Below, piece after piece: positions 8,477 through 16,056 of a DNA stretch of 64,000 bases; the stretch's first letter is position 1, and every line of letters begins with the position of its first letter. This stretch comes from Atopobiaceae bacterium (lineage in GTDB: Bacteria > Actinomycetota > Coriobacteriia > Coriobacteriales > Atopobiaceae): contig JAFWKQ010000039.1 of NCBI GenBank assembly GCA_017545665.1, forward strand, positions 1-64,000, given 5' to 3'. The notes beneath the pieces are model-generated. The model made no database searches, was not told where the DNA came from, and was given only the letters and a program-made list of their open reading frames with translations. The position numbers and the translations under genes were made by a program.

Positions 8477-8653
8477 TGCAGTTGGCCCCACCGCCAACTT
8501 CCCATAGGCTCAAATGCACATCTGAGGGAGTGCCAAACTGTAGATTGTGTCTTCGTGAGCCTTCTACCTGCAGCTTTGCAAGGACCTTGCAGTTTGGGTG
8601 TGGGTCAAATGCGCAGTTTGGCCCATAGGAAGTTGGCGGTGGGGCCAACTGCA
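8477..8653. repeat. 177-bp foldback element with 26-bp perfect arms
   Basis: TGCAGTTGGCCCCACCGCCA... at 8477-8502 is repeated exactly in inverse at 8628-8653. Inside lie nested pairs: GCCAAACTG with CAGTTTGGC, and TGCAAGG with CCTTGCA. It has no open reading frame of its own and abuts a truncated ATPase gene. It may be a MITE-like insertion. The remaining sequence to 8773 shows only GGGGCCTTTG-like tandem repeats near 8725-8760. Confidence 0.7.
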
Positions 8654-8773
8654 GGTTCGGAGAGCTTGCCAAGCGCATACAAGACCATGTCCAAGGCAGG
8701 CGACGGTCTTTAGGGGACTGCGTTTGGGGCCTCTGGGGCCTTTGGGGCCTTTGGGGCCTCTGACTCGGCTCGC

Positions 8774-9103
8774 CTACGATTTTTTACTCTGGGCCTTCTT
8801 CGCCGAGGATGCGGTACCCATAAGGGTCCCCATCACTTTGGTACGCTTGAAGAACCCAAGCGCCCCAACCTGCCTATTGAACTCGTCAACGAATTCCTTC
8901 TCGAAGAAGCGGTAGCCCATAACGCGAGCGCCGGCGTTGAGCCATTTGGGAAGCGCGTCTGGGGCGCCCGAGTCGAACTCCCTAGAGTAGCAGAACACCA
9001 AAACCTGGCGCCCGAACTCCTTGTCGTCGATGAGTTTCGTAACGAACTCTTGCGCCGTCATCTTTGGCTTCTGCGCGCCCGACTTCTTCTTTTTCTTTGC
9101 CAT
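8774..9103 (-). CDS. hypothetical small basic protein
   Basis: A 109-residue protein with a lysine-rich start (MAKKKKKSG) and a lysine/serine-rich end, and without signal peptide or membrane helix. The middle reads MTAQEFVTKLIDDKEF, then VLVFCYSREFDSG and MGYRFFEKEFVDEFNRQ. The start at ATG 9103 has GGGAG about 8 nt upstream. It is divergent from luxS across 141 bp. I do not recognise the family. The composition suggests a cytosolic, possibly nucleic-acid-binding protein, which is inference only. Confidence 0.6.
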   Translation of the reverse strand: MAKKKKKSGAQKPKMTAQEFVTKLIDDKEFGRQVLVFCYSREFDSGAPDALPKWLNAGARVMGYRFFEKEFVDEFNRQVGALGFFKRTKVMGTLMGTASSAKKAQSKKS

Positions 9104-9244
9104 CGAATCGTCTCCCGCAATCGCACCCATCCCGCCCGTGGCACCTGAGGGAAATAATACGCCACTTCCGTATGTAACAGGAGCGTAAGGGGAACGCTTG
9201 CATGCGATATACTCCCCTTGTTTGCCGCGCGAGAAAGGTGACCC

Positions 9245-9769
9245 ATGGACTTGATTCCGAGTTTTACCGTTGACCACACAAAAATTGTCCCCGGCATATT
9301 CGAGAGCCGCGTTGACGTCGTTGGTGAAGAGTGCGTTACGACCTTTGACGTGCGCCTGAAGAGGCCCAATAGGGAGCCGTCCATAGACCCCGCAGCCATG
9401 CACACTATGGAGCACATCGTAGCCACATACCTGCGCAATCATCCGGTTTGGAAGAACGAGCTCATCTACTGGGGGCCAATGGGGTGCCTCACGGGGTTCT
9501 ACATAATCGTAAAGGGGCGGCCCGCGGCGCGCGATATGTACCCAATCATCCTCGAGGCCTTCGAGCACATGAGCGCATTCGAGGGCGAGGTTCCCGGCGC
9601 GACGCCACAGAACTGCGGCAAGTACCTCATGCACGACCTGCTCATGGCAAAGTGGGAGGCCAGGAAATACGTGGAATACCTAAAGAGCGCCAACAAGAGC
9701 CGCATTTTTGAGTACCCAAAGGCGGAGAGGCTCACGCTCGATGACGGCCAGGAGTTCTTCGATTCATAG
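9245..9769 (+). CDS. luxS: S-ribosylhomocysteine lyase
   Basis: Splits S-ribosylhomocysteine into homocysteine and DPD, the precursor of autoinducer-2, in the activated methyl cycle. Full length at 174 residues. The metal-binding HTMEH motif is at about residues 54-58, the catalytic cysteine is in MGCLTGFY, and the third metal ligand is in the NCGKYLMHD region. GAGAAAGGTG precedes ATG 9245, and a TATACT -10-like box lies at 9208-9213. No pfs or metabolic partner is adjacent. Palindromic elements follow immediately and may terminate the transcript. Confidence 0.97.
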   Translation: MDLIPSFTVDHTKIVPGIFESRVDVVGEECVTTFDVRLKRPNREPSIDPAAMHTMEHIVATYLRNHPVWKNELIYWGPMGCLTGFYIIVKGRPAARDMYPIILEAFEHMSAFEGEVPGATPQNCGKYLMHDLLMAKWEARKYVEYLKSANKSRIFEYPKAERLTLDDGQEFFDS

Positions 9770-9800
9770 CGTGCAAAAGGGGACAGTCCCCTTTTGCACG
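9770..9800. repeat. palindrome CGTGCAAAAGGGGACAGTCC-type
   Basis: A perfect palindrome except for the centre (CGTGCAAAAGGGGA and its mirror), directly after the luxS stop codon. It belongs to the GGGGACAGTCCCC family seen at 155-183 and 59264-59336, and may serve as a terminator hairpin. Confidence 0.75.
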
Positions 9801-9825
9801 CCTCTACCTTTCAGCTTATTTTGGG

Positions 9826-9850
9826 GCAAAAGGGGACTGTCACCTTTTGC
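9826..9850. repeat. imperfect palindrome GCAAAAGGGGACTGTCACC-type
   Basis: A second copy lies 26 bp after the 9770-9800 element. It has one mismatch in the stem (GGGGACTGTCACC) and precedes the hydrogenase-like sensor gene. Confidence 0.6.
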
Positions 9851-9949
9851 ACGCCGAGCTTTTTCGGGCGTGGCGATAGGATAGAATGGAGTGGGGGTGC
9901 GCGCCGCACGCCGTGCGTTTGTCGCGCAATCATTTGGTGGGAGGGGCTT

Positions 9950-11626
9950 ATGTCTGATTGCTTGCGACTAAAGAAGTCCAACTGCAAGAACTGCTACAAA
10001 TGCATTCGCCATTGTCCCGTAAAGTCAATTCGCTTCTCGGGCAACCAGGCCCATATTATTGCGGACGATTGCATACTTTGCGGCACCTGCTTTGTGGTGT
10101 GTCCGCAGGACGCGAAGGAAATCGTATCGGAACTCGAGAAGGTCAAGCTCATGCTCATGGCTCGCGACCATGTGGTGGTGAGCCTCGCGCCGTCCTTCGC
10201 CGCGCGATTCGAGGGAATCGGCATCGAGGGAATGCGAGCGGCTTTGAGCGCCCTCGGGTTTGCGGAAGTGGAGGAGACGGCAATCGGCGCCACGATGGTG
10301 GCACGCGAATACGACAGGATGCTTGCCCAGGGCACGCAGGACATCGTTATTTCGTCGTGCTGCCACAGCGTAAACCTCCTCATACAAAAGCACTTTCCCG
10401 ACGAGCTCATATACCTCGCCGACGTCATGAGTCCCATGCAGGCGCATTGCGCAGACATAAAGAAGCGCAATCCGCAGGCACGGACCGTCTTCATAGGCCC
10501 GTGCGTGGCAAAGAAGGACGAGGGTCAGGATTCGCGCGACATAGTGGATGCGGTCCTTACCTTCGAAGAGCTTGCGGAGTGGCTCGAGGAAGAGGGAATA
10601 GAGCTTTCTGCCCCGCTCAAGGACGCACCTGGCGGCAGGGCACGTCTGTTCCCAACCACGGGGGGTATCCTAAAGACGATGACCTGCTCCGAGGCGGACT
10701 ACGAGTACATGGCGGTAGACGGCATAGACAACTGCATGGCGGTGCTTGAGGACATAGAGAGCGGGAAGGTAAGCAACTGCTTCATAGAGATGAGCATGTG
10801 CTCCGGCAGCTGCGTGGGCGGTCCCGTAATGGGAAAGCAGCGCCGCAGCCCCGTATGCGACTACCTTGCCGTCGCGCGCTTTGCCGGGAACAAGCAGTTC
10901 GAGGTCCAGCAGCCGAGCGCACAGGAGCTGCAAAAGGGCTTTGAGGTTATGGTGTCCGACAGCCGCATACCGTCCGACGCCGAGATCCAAAGCGTGCTAC
11001 GGCAGATGGGAAAGACCACGGCCGATCAGGAGCTCAACTGCGGCACGTGTGGCTACGACACCTGCCGGGAGAAGGCCATCGCCATCCTGCAGGGCAAGGC
11101 AGAGATCTCCATGTGCCTGCCGTACCTCAAGGACAAGGCCGAGGCGGTCTCCAGCGGCATTGCCGAGTACACGCCCAACGGAATCGTTATCCTTAACGAC
11201 CAGCTGGAGATCCAGCAGGTTAACCCTGCGGCCCTGCGCATCCTCAACCTGCGCGACGAGTCCGTGCTGCTTGGCGAGCACGTGGAAAGCGTGCTTGACA
11301 CCGAGCCCTTCGAGCAGGCCATGGAAGAGGGCAAGAGCGTCCAGCACGAGCGCAAGTACCTCGCGGACTGCGAGCGCTACGTGGACCAAACGATCGTGCC
11401 CACGGAGGACGACCACACGCTCATATGCATAATGCGCGACGTTACCAACAAGGTGGAGGCGCAGGTTGCGCAGGAGGAGCTCAGCAGGCAAACCGCCGAG
11501 ATCGCGGACGAGATGGTAAACAAGCAGATGCGCGTCGTGCAGGAGATCGCCTCGCTTCTGGGCGAGACCACGGCAGAGACGAAGATAGCGCTCACCAAGC
11601 TTAAGGAAACGGTTGTCCATGGCTAA
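9950..11626 (+). CDS. group C (sensory) [FeFe] hydrogenase-like protein with PAS domain
   Basis: Predicted soluble redox or H2 sensor. Two 4Fe-4S ferredoxin motifs (NCKNCYKCIRHCP and CILCGTCFVVCP) are followed by the H-cluster domain. Its three loops read ISSCCHSVN, GPCVAKKDE and IEMSMCSGSCVGG. The catalytic TSCCPxW form is altered (SCCHSV), as in group C enzymes. A further Fe-S domain (NCGTCGYDTCREKA, about residue 364), a PAS domain (about 400-515) and a C-terminal coiled coil follow. GGGAGGGG precedes ATG 9950. The gene overlaps the downstream SpoIIE phosphatase by 8 nt, so the two are likely co-translated. No catalytic hydrogenase genes are in the window. Confidence 0.88.
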   Translation: MSDCLRLKKSNCKNCYKCIRHCPVKSIRFSGNQAHIIADDCILCGTCFVVCPQDAKEIVSELEKVKLMLMARDHVVVSLAPSFAARFEGIGIEGMRAALSALGFAEVEETAIGATMVAREYDRMLAQGTQDIVISSCCHSVNLLIQKHFPDELIYLADVMSPMQAHCADIKKRNPQARTVFIGPCVAKKDEGQDSRDIVDAVLTFEELAEWLEEEGIELSAPLKDAPGGRARLFPTTGGILKTMTCSEADYEYMAVDGIDNCMAVLEDIESGKVSNCFIEMSMCSGSCVGGPVMGKQRRSPVCDYLAVARFAGNKQFEVQQPSAQELQKGFEVMVSDSRIPSDAEIQSVLRQMGKTTADQELNCGTCGYDTCREKAIAILQGKAEISMCLPYLKDKAEAVSSGIAEYTPNGIVILNDQLEIQQVNPAALRILNLRDESVLLGEHVESVLDTEPFEQAMEEGKSVQHERKYLADCERYVDQTIVPTEDDHTLICIMRDVTNKVEAQVAQEELSRQTAEIADEMVNKQMRVVQEIASLLGETTAETKIALTKLKETVVHG

Positions 11627-12791
11627 GCTTTACTACGACATAGGATACAAGAGCGAAAACCACGCCAACGAGGAGTTGTGCGGCGACCACGTGGAGGTTG
11701 CGCACAGGGCAGACGGGACGTCCGTCGTGGTGTTGGCCGACGGGCTGGGCAGTGGGGTTAAGGCGAGCATCCTGTCTACGCTTACCGCAACCATCCTGTC
11801 CACCATGCTCAACGCAAACCTGAGCGTGGAGGATTGCGTGGACACGGTTGCCGCGACGCTTCCCGTTACCTCCGAGCACGGCGTCGCCTACTCCACGTTT
11901 ACCATAATGCTGCTGGATCCGCAGGGCGCGGCAGAGGTTATCCAGTTCGAAAACCCTCCCATGCTCCTTCTGCGAGACGGCAAGTCAATAGAGTATCCCC
12001 ACACCGAGATAAACATTGGCGGCAAGCAGATTTGGCAGTCTCGCCTGCACCTTCGCAAGGGAGACGTCCTCGTTACAATGAGCGACGGATGCCCGTATGC
12101 GGGGCCAGACAACACGTACAACTACGACTGGAAGCTCGAGGACATAGCCGCCTACCTCGAAGGTCTTGTCCCCCGCGGGCTGAGCTCGCGCAACCTCGCC
12201 TCGCACCTTGTGGAGGAATGCGTACGATTGTATGCGTACGAGCCCAAGGACGACACGACGTCCTGCATCGTGCAGGCGCACCCCCACTGCGCCGTCAACG
12301 TGCTGTTTGGCCCACCGGCCGATCGCAATGACACCAACCGCATGCTCAACCTCTTCTTTGCCAAGCGGGGCAAGCATGCGGTATGTGGCGGCACCACGGC
12401 GTCGCTGGCCGCCGCGTTCCTTGGCACGGAGGTGGAGGCCATTGGCCAAAAGGTAACGGACGGCATACCGCCCATATCCAAGATCGAGGGCGTGGAGCTC
12501 ACCTGCGAGGGAATGATTACCATGCAGCGCGTGGTTGAGTATGCGCAGGACTACTTGGGAGAGAACTTGCGCCACGACGAGTGGACGCGCGGGACGGACG
12601 GCGCCTCGCAGCTCACGCACCTACTCTTTGAGGAGGCGACGGACGTCAACCTGTTTGTGGGCCGGGCAGAGAACCCCGCCTACCGGGAGCTCGGGCTCGC
12701 GTTTGGCTACGGAGCAAAGATTGGCCTTGCAAAGGAGCTGGCAAAGCTGCTGGAACAGGCAAACAAGCACGTAAAGGTGAGCTACTTCTAG
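11619..12791 (+). CDS. SpoIIE/PP2C-type serine phosphatase
   Basis: Protein phosphatase predicted to act downstream of the hydrogenase-like sensor. The PP2C core is visible: VVVLADGLGSGVKAS, then YSTFTIMLLD, GDVLVTMSDGCPY and PKDDTTSCIVQ, with metal-binding aspartates in place. The last 150 or so residues form an extra domain rich in Gly/Thr (CGGTTASLAAAFLG). No membrane segment is seen. ATG 11619 is preferred; a TTG two codons earlier would also work. Its target is unknown. Phosphatases of this kind usually act on serine-phosphorylated regulators, such as anti-sigma antagonists, but none is nearby. Confidence 0.85.
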   Translation: MAKLYYDIGYKSENHANEELCGDHVEVAHRADGTSVVVLADGLGSGVKASILSTLTATILSTMLNANLSVEDCVDTVAATLPVTSEHGVAYSTFTIMLLDPQGAAEVIQFENPPMLLLRDGKSIEYPHTEINIGGKQIWQSRLHLRKGDVLVTMSDGCPYAGPDNTYNYDWKLEDIAAYLEGLVPRGLSSRNLASHLVEECVRLYAYEPKDDTTSCIVQAHPHCAVNVLFGPPADRNDTNRMLNLFFAKRGKHAVCGGTTASLAAAFLGTEVEAIGQKVTDGIPPISKIEGVELTCEGMITMQRVVEYAQDYLGENLRHDEWTRGTDGASQLTHLLFEEATDVNLFVGRAENPAYRELGLAFGYGAKIGLAKELAKLLEQANKHVKVSYF

Positions 12792-12801
12792 AGTGCGCCG
12801 C

Positions 12802-12840
12802 AAAAAGCTGACAAGGGGACAGGTCACTTGTCAGCTTTTT
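12802..12840. repeat. GACAAGGGGACAGGTCACTTGTC palindrome, copy 1
   Basis: AAAAAGCTGACAAG and CTTGTCAGCTTTTT form a perfect 14-bp stem around GGGACAGGTCA. It sits between the convergent phosphatase and YccF genes, and the flanking A/T-runs would make a bidirectional terminator. This is the first of at least twelve copies in the window. Confidence 0.85.
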
Positions 12841-12843
12841 TAC

Positions 12844-13203
12844 TCACCTTACTGTGGCGCCAAAGGGCGAAAGGGAGAGCTTTGCGATCTTGAAGAACTG
12901 CTTTCCAAAGGGGATGCCAACAATCGTAATGCACCATAGGCAGCCGGTGAGAAAGTTGCCCAGCGCCATCCACCAGCCATTAAGGAAGAACCAGATGACG
13001 TTTACCACAAACGACACCGCGCCTCCGCCGTACTCGATCTCGTGTCCAAAGGGAGTAAAGGACACCTTGGCAAACTTGAAGCACTGCAAGCCGTACGGAA
13101 TGCCAATAATGGATATGCACCACATAACGCCCGACAACAGCCAACCCAAGCCGCTAAAAAAACCGCCAAGGATGAACCAAAGAATGTTCCCTATTAAACG
13201 CAT
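12844..13203 (-). CDS. YccF domain inner-membrane protein
   Basis: A 119-residue membrane protein made of two YccF repeats, each with two hydrophobic helices and the conserved pattern MWCISIIGIPYG / LWCITIVGIPFG followed by FK.AK.S..PFG. Length and arrangement are normal for the family, whose function is unknown. ATG 13203 follows GGGGGAGCGCA; an in-frame start 14 codons upstream has no such site. The gene is flanked on both sides by copies of the GACAAGGGGAC palindrome. Confidence 0.88.
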   Translation of the reverse strand: MRLIGNILWFILGGFFSGLGWLLSGVMWCISIIGIPYGLQCFKFAKVSFTPFGHEIEYGGGAVSFVVNVIWFFLNGWWMALGNFLTGCLWCITIVGIPFGKQFFKIAKLSLSPFGATVR

Positions 13204-13243
13204 TGCGCTCCCCCGCTCCTTTGTGCCGAACGTCCTTGTCACC

Positions 13244-13277
13244 AAAAGCTGACAAGGGAACAGGTCACTTGTCAGCT
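13244..13277. repeat. GACAAGGGAACAGGTCACTTGTC palindrome, copy 2
   Basis: Stem AAAAGCTGACAAG/CTTGTCAGCT with the centre GGAACAGGTCA, a one-base variant of the common form. It lies upstream of both yccF (minus) and the nitroreductase gene (plus). Confidence 0.8.
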
Positions 13278-13369
13278 ATACCAAGTATAAGCATGCCATG
13301 CCATTACGCTCGTCTGATATCCTTGCTTTATTATCGCTTTTTAGACCCAAGCCGCAAGGAGGCATTAAC

Positions 13370-14056
13370 GTGGACATATTCGAGGCCATGAAACAGCGCC
13401 GTTCCGTGCGCACATACACCGATCGCCCCATTGAAGGCGAGGTACTCTCGTCGCTTAAGGCCGAAATCGACGCCTGCAACATGGAGGGCGGGCTGCACAT
13501 CCAGCTCGTTCTTGACGAGCCCGAGGCCTTTGGGACGGGCATCTTCAAGTACGGCCAGTTCAAGGGCGTACGCAACTACTTGTGCTTCGTAGGTCCCAAC
13601 AATGACTCGCTGGACGAGAAGATTGGCTACTACGGCGAGCGCATAATTCTTCGCGCGCAGCAACTGGGACTCAGCTCGTGCTGGGTGGCACTCACGTTCA
13701 ACAAGAGGCGCACGCGCTACGAGCTTGCACCTGGTGAGAAGCTCGCCCTCGTTGCTTCCATTGGCTACGGCACGGCGCCGAGCAAGCCGCGCAAGTCGAA
13801 GTCGATCGCGGACGTGAGCAATGCCCCTGCCAATGCGCCGGATTGGTTTATGCAGGGCGTGGCGGCCGCGCTCCTTGCTCCCACCGCCGTAAACCAGCAG
13901 AAGTTCCGGTTTGAATACATGCCACCTGCAGACGACGGCAAGCCACGTGTGCGTGCGACAACCAAGCGCGGCACCCAGACGCATGTGGACTTGGGGATAG
14001 CCAAATACCACTTTGAGCTCGCCGCTGGCAAAGAGAACTTCGACTGGGCCGAATAG
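13370..14056 (+). CDS. nitroreductase family protein
   Basis: Predicted FMN-dependent oxidoreductase of 228 residues. The N-terminus (MKQRRSVRTYTDRPIE) carries the RRSVR phosphate-binding pattern. AQQLGLSSCWVALTF and the LLAPTAVNQQKFRF segment are further family landmarks, with TKRGTQTHVDLGIAKYHF at the C-terminus. The start is GTG 13370, fixed by AAGGAGG seven bases upstream; an upstream in-frame ATG (13298) lacks a ribosome site. It is followed after 50 bp by an aldo/keto reductase with iron-sulfur clusters, which suggests a small redox operon. Confidence 0.88.
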   Translation: MDIFEAMKQRRSVRTYTDRPIEGEVLSSLKAEIDACNMEGGLHIQLVLDEPEAFGTGIFKYGQFKGVRNYLCFVGPNNDSLDEKIGYYGERIILRAQQLGLSSCWVALTFNKRRTRYELAPGEKLALVASIGYGTAPSKPRKSKSIADVSNAPANAPDWFMQGVAAALLAPTAVNQQKFRFEYMPPADDGKPRVRATTKRGTQTHVDLGIAKYHFELAAGKENFDWAE

Positions 14057-14106
14057 GCTCTGTTTATGATGGTTGTAATCGTCCATACACGCCGCAAGGA
14101 GACCCC

Positions 14107-15144
14107 ATGAACACCGTTACCCTTGGCTCTACCGGAATCGTCACGCCGCAGAACGCCTTTGGCGCCCTGCCCATACAACGCACGGATACGGACGAGGCCG
14201 TCCGCATCCTACGCCGCGCATACGAGGGCGGCATGTGCTACTTCGACACGGCACGCGCCTATTCGAATAGCGAGGAGAAGCTCGGCCTCGCCTTTGGCGA
14301 AGGTTTTGTTAACCGCGACAAAATCTTCCTGGCCACGAAGACAACCTCAACCGACCCCAAGAAATTCCGCGAGGACTTGGAGACTTCCCTCGCCATGCTA
14401 AAGACCGACTACGTGGACGTCTACCAGTTCCACATGGCGACGCAGGTATGGCAACCAAACGATGGGACCGGAATGTATGAGGCCATGCTCGAGGCCAAGG
14501 CGGAGGGCAAGATCCGCCACATTGGCATTACGGCGCACAAAATCGGTGTGGCAGAGGAGGCGGTTGCGTCGGGGCTTTACGAGACGCTGCAGTTCCCCTT
14601 CTCGTACTTGGCCGGCCAGCGCGAAATCGATCTGGTGAGAAGCTGCCAGGAACACAACGTGGGCTTCGTGTGCATGAAGGGCCTGGCAGGCGGCCTTATT
14701 ACCAACTCGCGCGCGGCAATGGCCTTTATGTCCCAGCATCCCTGGGCGCTGCCGATTTGGGGCATCCAGCGCATGGAGGAACTGGAGGAGTGGCTCGCCT
14801 TCATGGACCAGACGCCCGCCTACGACGATGACGTTAGGTCCTTCGTTGAGGGCGAACGCGAAGAGCTGATGGGCGAGTTCTGTCGCGGCTGCGGATACTG
14901 CATGCCGTGCCCCATGGGCATCCAGATCAACAACTGTGCGCGCATGTCGCTCATGCTACGACGCGCACCCTCCGCCAATTGGCTCAGCGACCACTGGCAG
15001 GCCGAGATGGCCAAGATACCCAGCTGCCTGCATTGCGGCCAATGCGCACGGCAGTGTCCCTATGAGCTCGACACGCCCGCGCTGCTGCAGAAGAACTACG
15101 CCGACTACCAGCGCGTACTCGCCGGTGAGGTAAAGGTGGGCTAG
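14107..15144 (+). CDS. aldo/keto reductase with C-terminal 2x[4Fe-4S] ferredoxin domain
   Basis: 345-residue oxidoreductase. The TIM-barrel part has the catalytic residues in order: FDTARAYSNSEEKLG (Asp, Tyr), KTTST (Lys) and DVYQFHMA (His). The C-terminal domain carries two cysteine clusters, CRGCGYCMPCPMGI and CLHCGQCARQCPYELD, typical of the iron-sulfur AKR subgroup in anaerobes. The substrate is unknown. The GCAAGGAGACCCC ribosome site precedes ATG 14107, and a perfect stem-loop (15151-15179) follows the stop. Confidence 0.92.
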   Translation: MNTVTLGSTGIVTPQNAFGALPIQRTDTDEAVRILRRAYEGGMCYFDTARAYSNSEEKLGLAFGEGFVNRDKIFLATKTTSTDPKKFREDLETSLAMLKTDYVDVYQFHMATQVWQPNDGTGMYEAMLEAKAEGKIRHIGITAHKIGVAEEAVASGLYETLQFPFSYLAGQREIDLVRSCQEHNVGFVCMKGLAGGLITNSRAAMAFMSQHPWALPIWGIQRMEELEEWLAFMDQTPAYDDDVRSFVEGEREELMGEFCRGCGYCMPCPMGIQINNCARMSLMLRRAPSANWLSDHWQAEMAKIPSCLHCGQCARQCPYELDTPALLQKNYADYQRVLAGEVKVG

Positions 15145-15150
15145 GGTTTT

Positions 15151-15179
15151 GGCACACTTATACCTGGTATAAGTGTGCC
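15151..15179 (+). terminator. stem-loop after the aldo/keto reductase
   Basis: GGCACACTTATACC (15151-15164) and GGTATAAGTGTGCC (15166-15179) form a perfect 14-bp stem with a one-base loop. It starts seven bases after the stop codon. Confidence 0.65.
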
Positions 15180-15194
15180 ATTCGGCGGATTCTT

Positions 15195-15443
15195 TTGGTT
15201 CTTGCCATTTTGCTGGTATTGGCGGTCACTCGCTCGGGGCATAATGGCGGCGGACTACCTAGGGACAAGTACGAGCAGTCCCGCGACTTGCTGCCTGCCA
15301 ACGTTACCGAGCTGACCATAGAGGGCGGCAATCACGCGCAGTTTGGCAACTATGGCCCGCAGGCAGGCGACGGCGAGGCGTCCATTCCCGCATCCGAGCA
15401 ACAGCAGGCTATCGCCCAGGCAATGCGCGACATGCTGGCATAG
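15195..15443 (+). pseudogene. alpha/beta hydrolase remnant (core deleted)
   Basis: The C-terminal part reads YEQSRDLLPANVTELTIEG, then GNHAQFGNYG and the final helix QQQAIAQAMRDML. This matches the catalytic-histidine end of a membrane-anchored alpha/beta hydrolase family. It is joined in frame to a hydrophobic N-terminal segment (RRILLVLAILLVLAVT) like the anchor of the same family. The barrel with the nucleophile Ser is missing, so a large internal deletion is likely. There is no ribosome site or ATG. Confidence 0.6.
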
Positions 15444-15480
15444 GCTTTGGAGCGGCCCCTGAATCGAGCTGCTTCTCGGT

Positions 15481-15945
15481 TTACGTAAGCGCCTCACGCA
15501 ACTGCGCGATGAGCATGCGCTCGCCCTTCTCGGCAACTCCATCGCTCAGCGACACAATCCGGCATGCCTCCAAGAGAAGCTTCCTGTAGGTCTCCGCCAA
15601 ATCGGCGTCCAGGCCTTTGAGCAGCGTGAGCGCATCGTCGGACTCCTCGTTGAGGTAGGCTCGCAACGTCGGTTTGAGCGAGTGGTACATGTCGCTCAGC
15701 TGACGGGGAGAGTACTGCGTGTCGAACATGGCGTTGAGCACCTCCGCCTCCGCGTGCTCGAACACCCCGTCGGCAGACATCACCTGTAGGATCGCACCGA
15801 ATGCGTCGGCCTCGAAGTACGTAGCGGCGGGACCAAGCTCGCCCGCGTCCCAGCGTCCCGATTCCTCGAGGTCGTTGCAAGCTACAAGAAATGCTTCGTA
15901 ATCCTTCTTGAAGTCGACCAATGCTATTTCTGCTTGCGTGTTCAT
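15481..15945 (-). CDS. TerB-like helical protein, function unknown
   Basis: A 154-residue, acidic, all-helical protein without membrane segments. The central segment ILQVMSADGVFEHAEAEVLNAMF and the late RIVSLSDGVAEKGERMLI resemble the paired Asp-Gly-x-x-x-x-x-E motifs of TerB-like (tellurite-resistance/DjlA-like) domains. That assignment is tentative. ATG 15945 is chosen for GAGAGGAGCGAGC; nine extra codons upstream lack a ribosome site. It lies downstream of ABC system 2, separated by two copies of the GACAAGGGGAC palindrome. Confidence 0.6.
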   Translation of the reverse strand: MNTQAEIALVDFKKDYEAFLVACNDLEESGRWDAGELGPAATYFEADAFGAILQVMSADGVFEHAEAEVLNAMFDTQYSPRQLSDMYHSLKPTLRAYLNEESDDALTLLKGLDADLAETYRKLLLEACRIVSLSDGVAEKGERMLIAQLREALT

Positions 15946-15958
15946 GCTCGCTCCTCTC

Positions 15959-16052
15959 CAAAAAGCCAACAAGGGGACAGGTCGCTTGTTAGCCTTTGTG
16001 ACTACTCCTTGATTCCGGAGCTGACAAGGGGACAGGTCACTTGTCAGCTTTT
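15959..16052. repeat. GACAAGGGGACAGGTC palindromes, copies 3 and 4
   Basis: Copy 3 (15959-15997) is a variant, AGCCAACAAG/CTTGTTAGCC. One base pair has changed on both arms (G-C to A-T), and there is one mismatch. Copy 4 (16019-16052) is the common form. Each is followed by GTGACTACTCCTTGATTCC (15997-16015 and 16053-16071). The second of these is the tail end of the ABC ATPase gene, so repeat plus flank was duplicated as a unit. Confidence 0.8.
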
Positions 16053-16056
16053 GTGA

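Noticed and set aside
8774-9634. 286-residue version of the small basic protein
   Set aside because: The extension runs antisense through luxS; the ATG at 9103 has a ribosome site.
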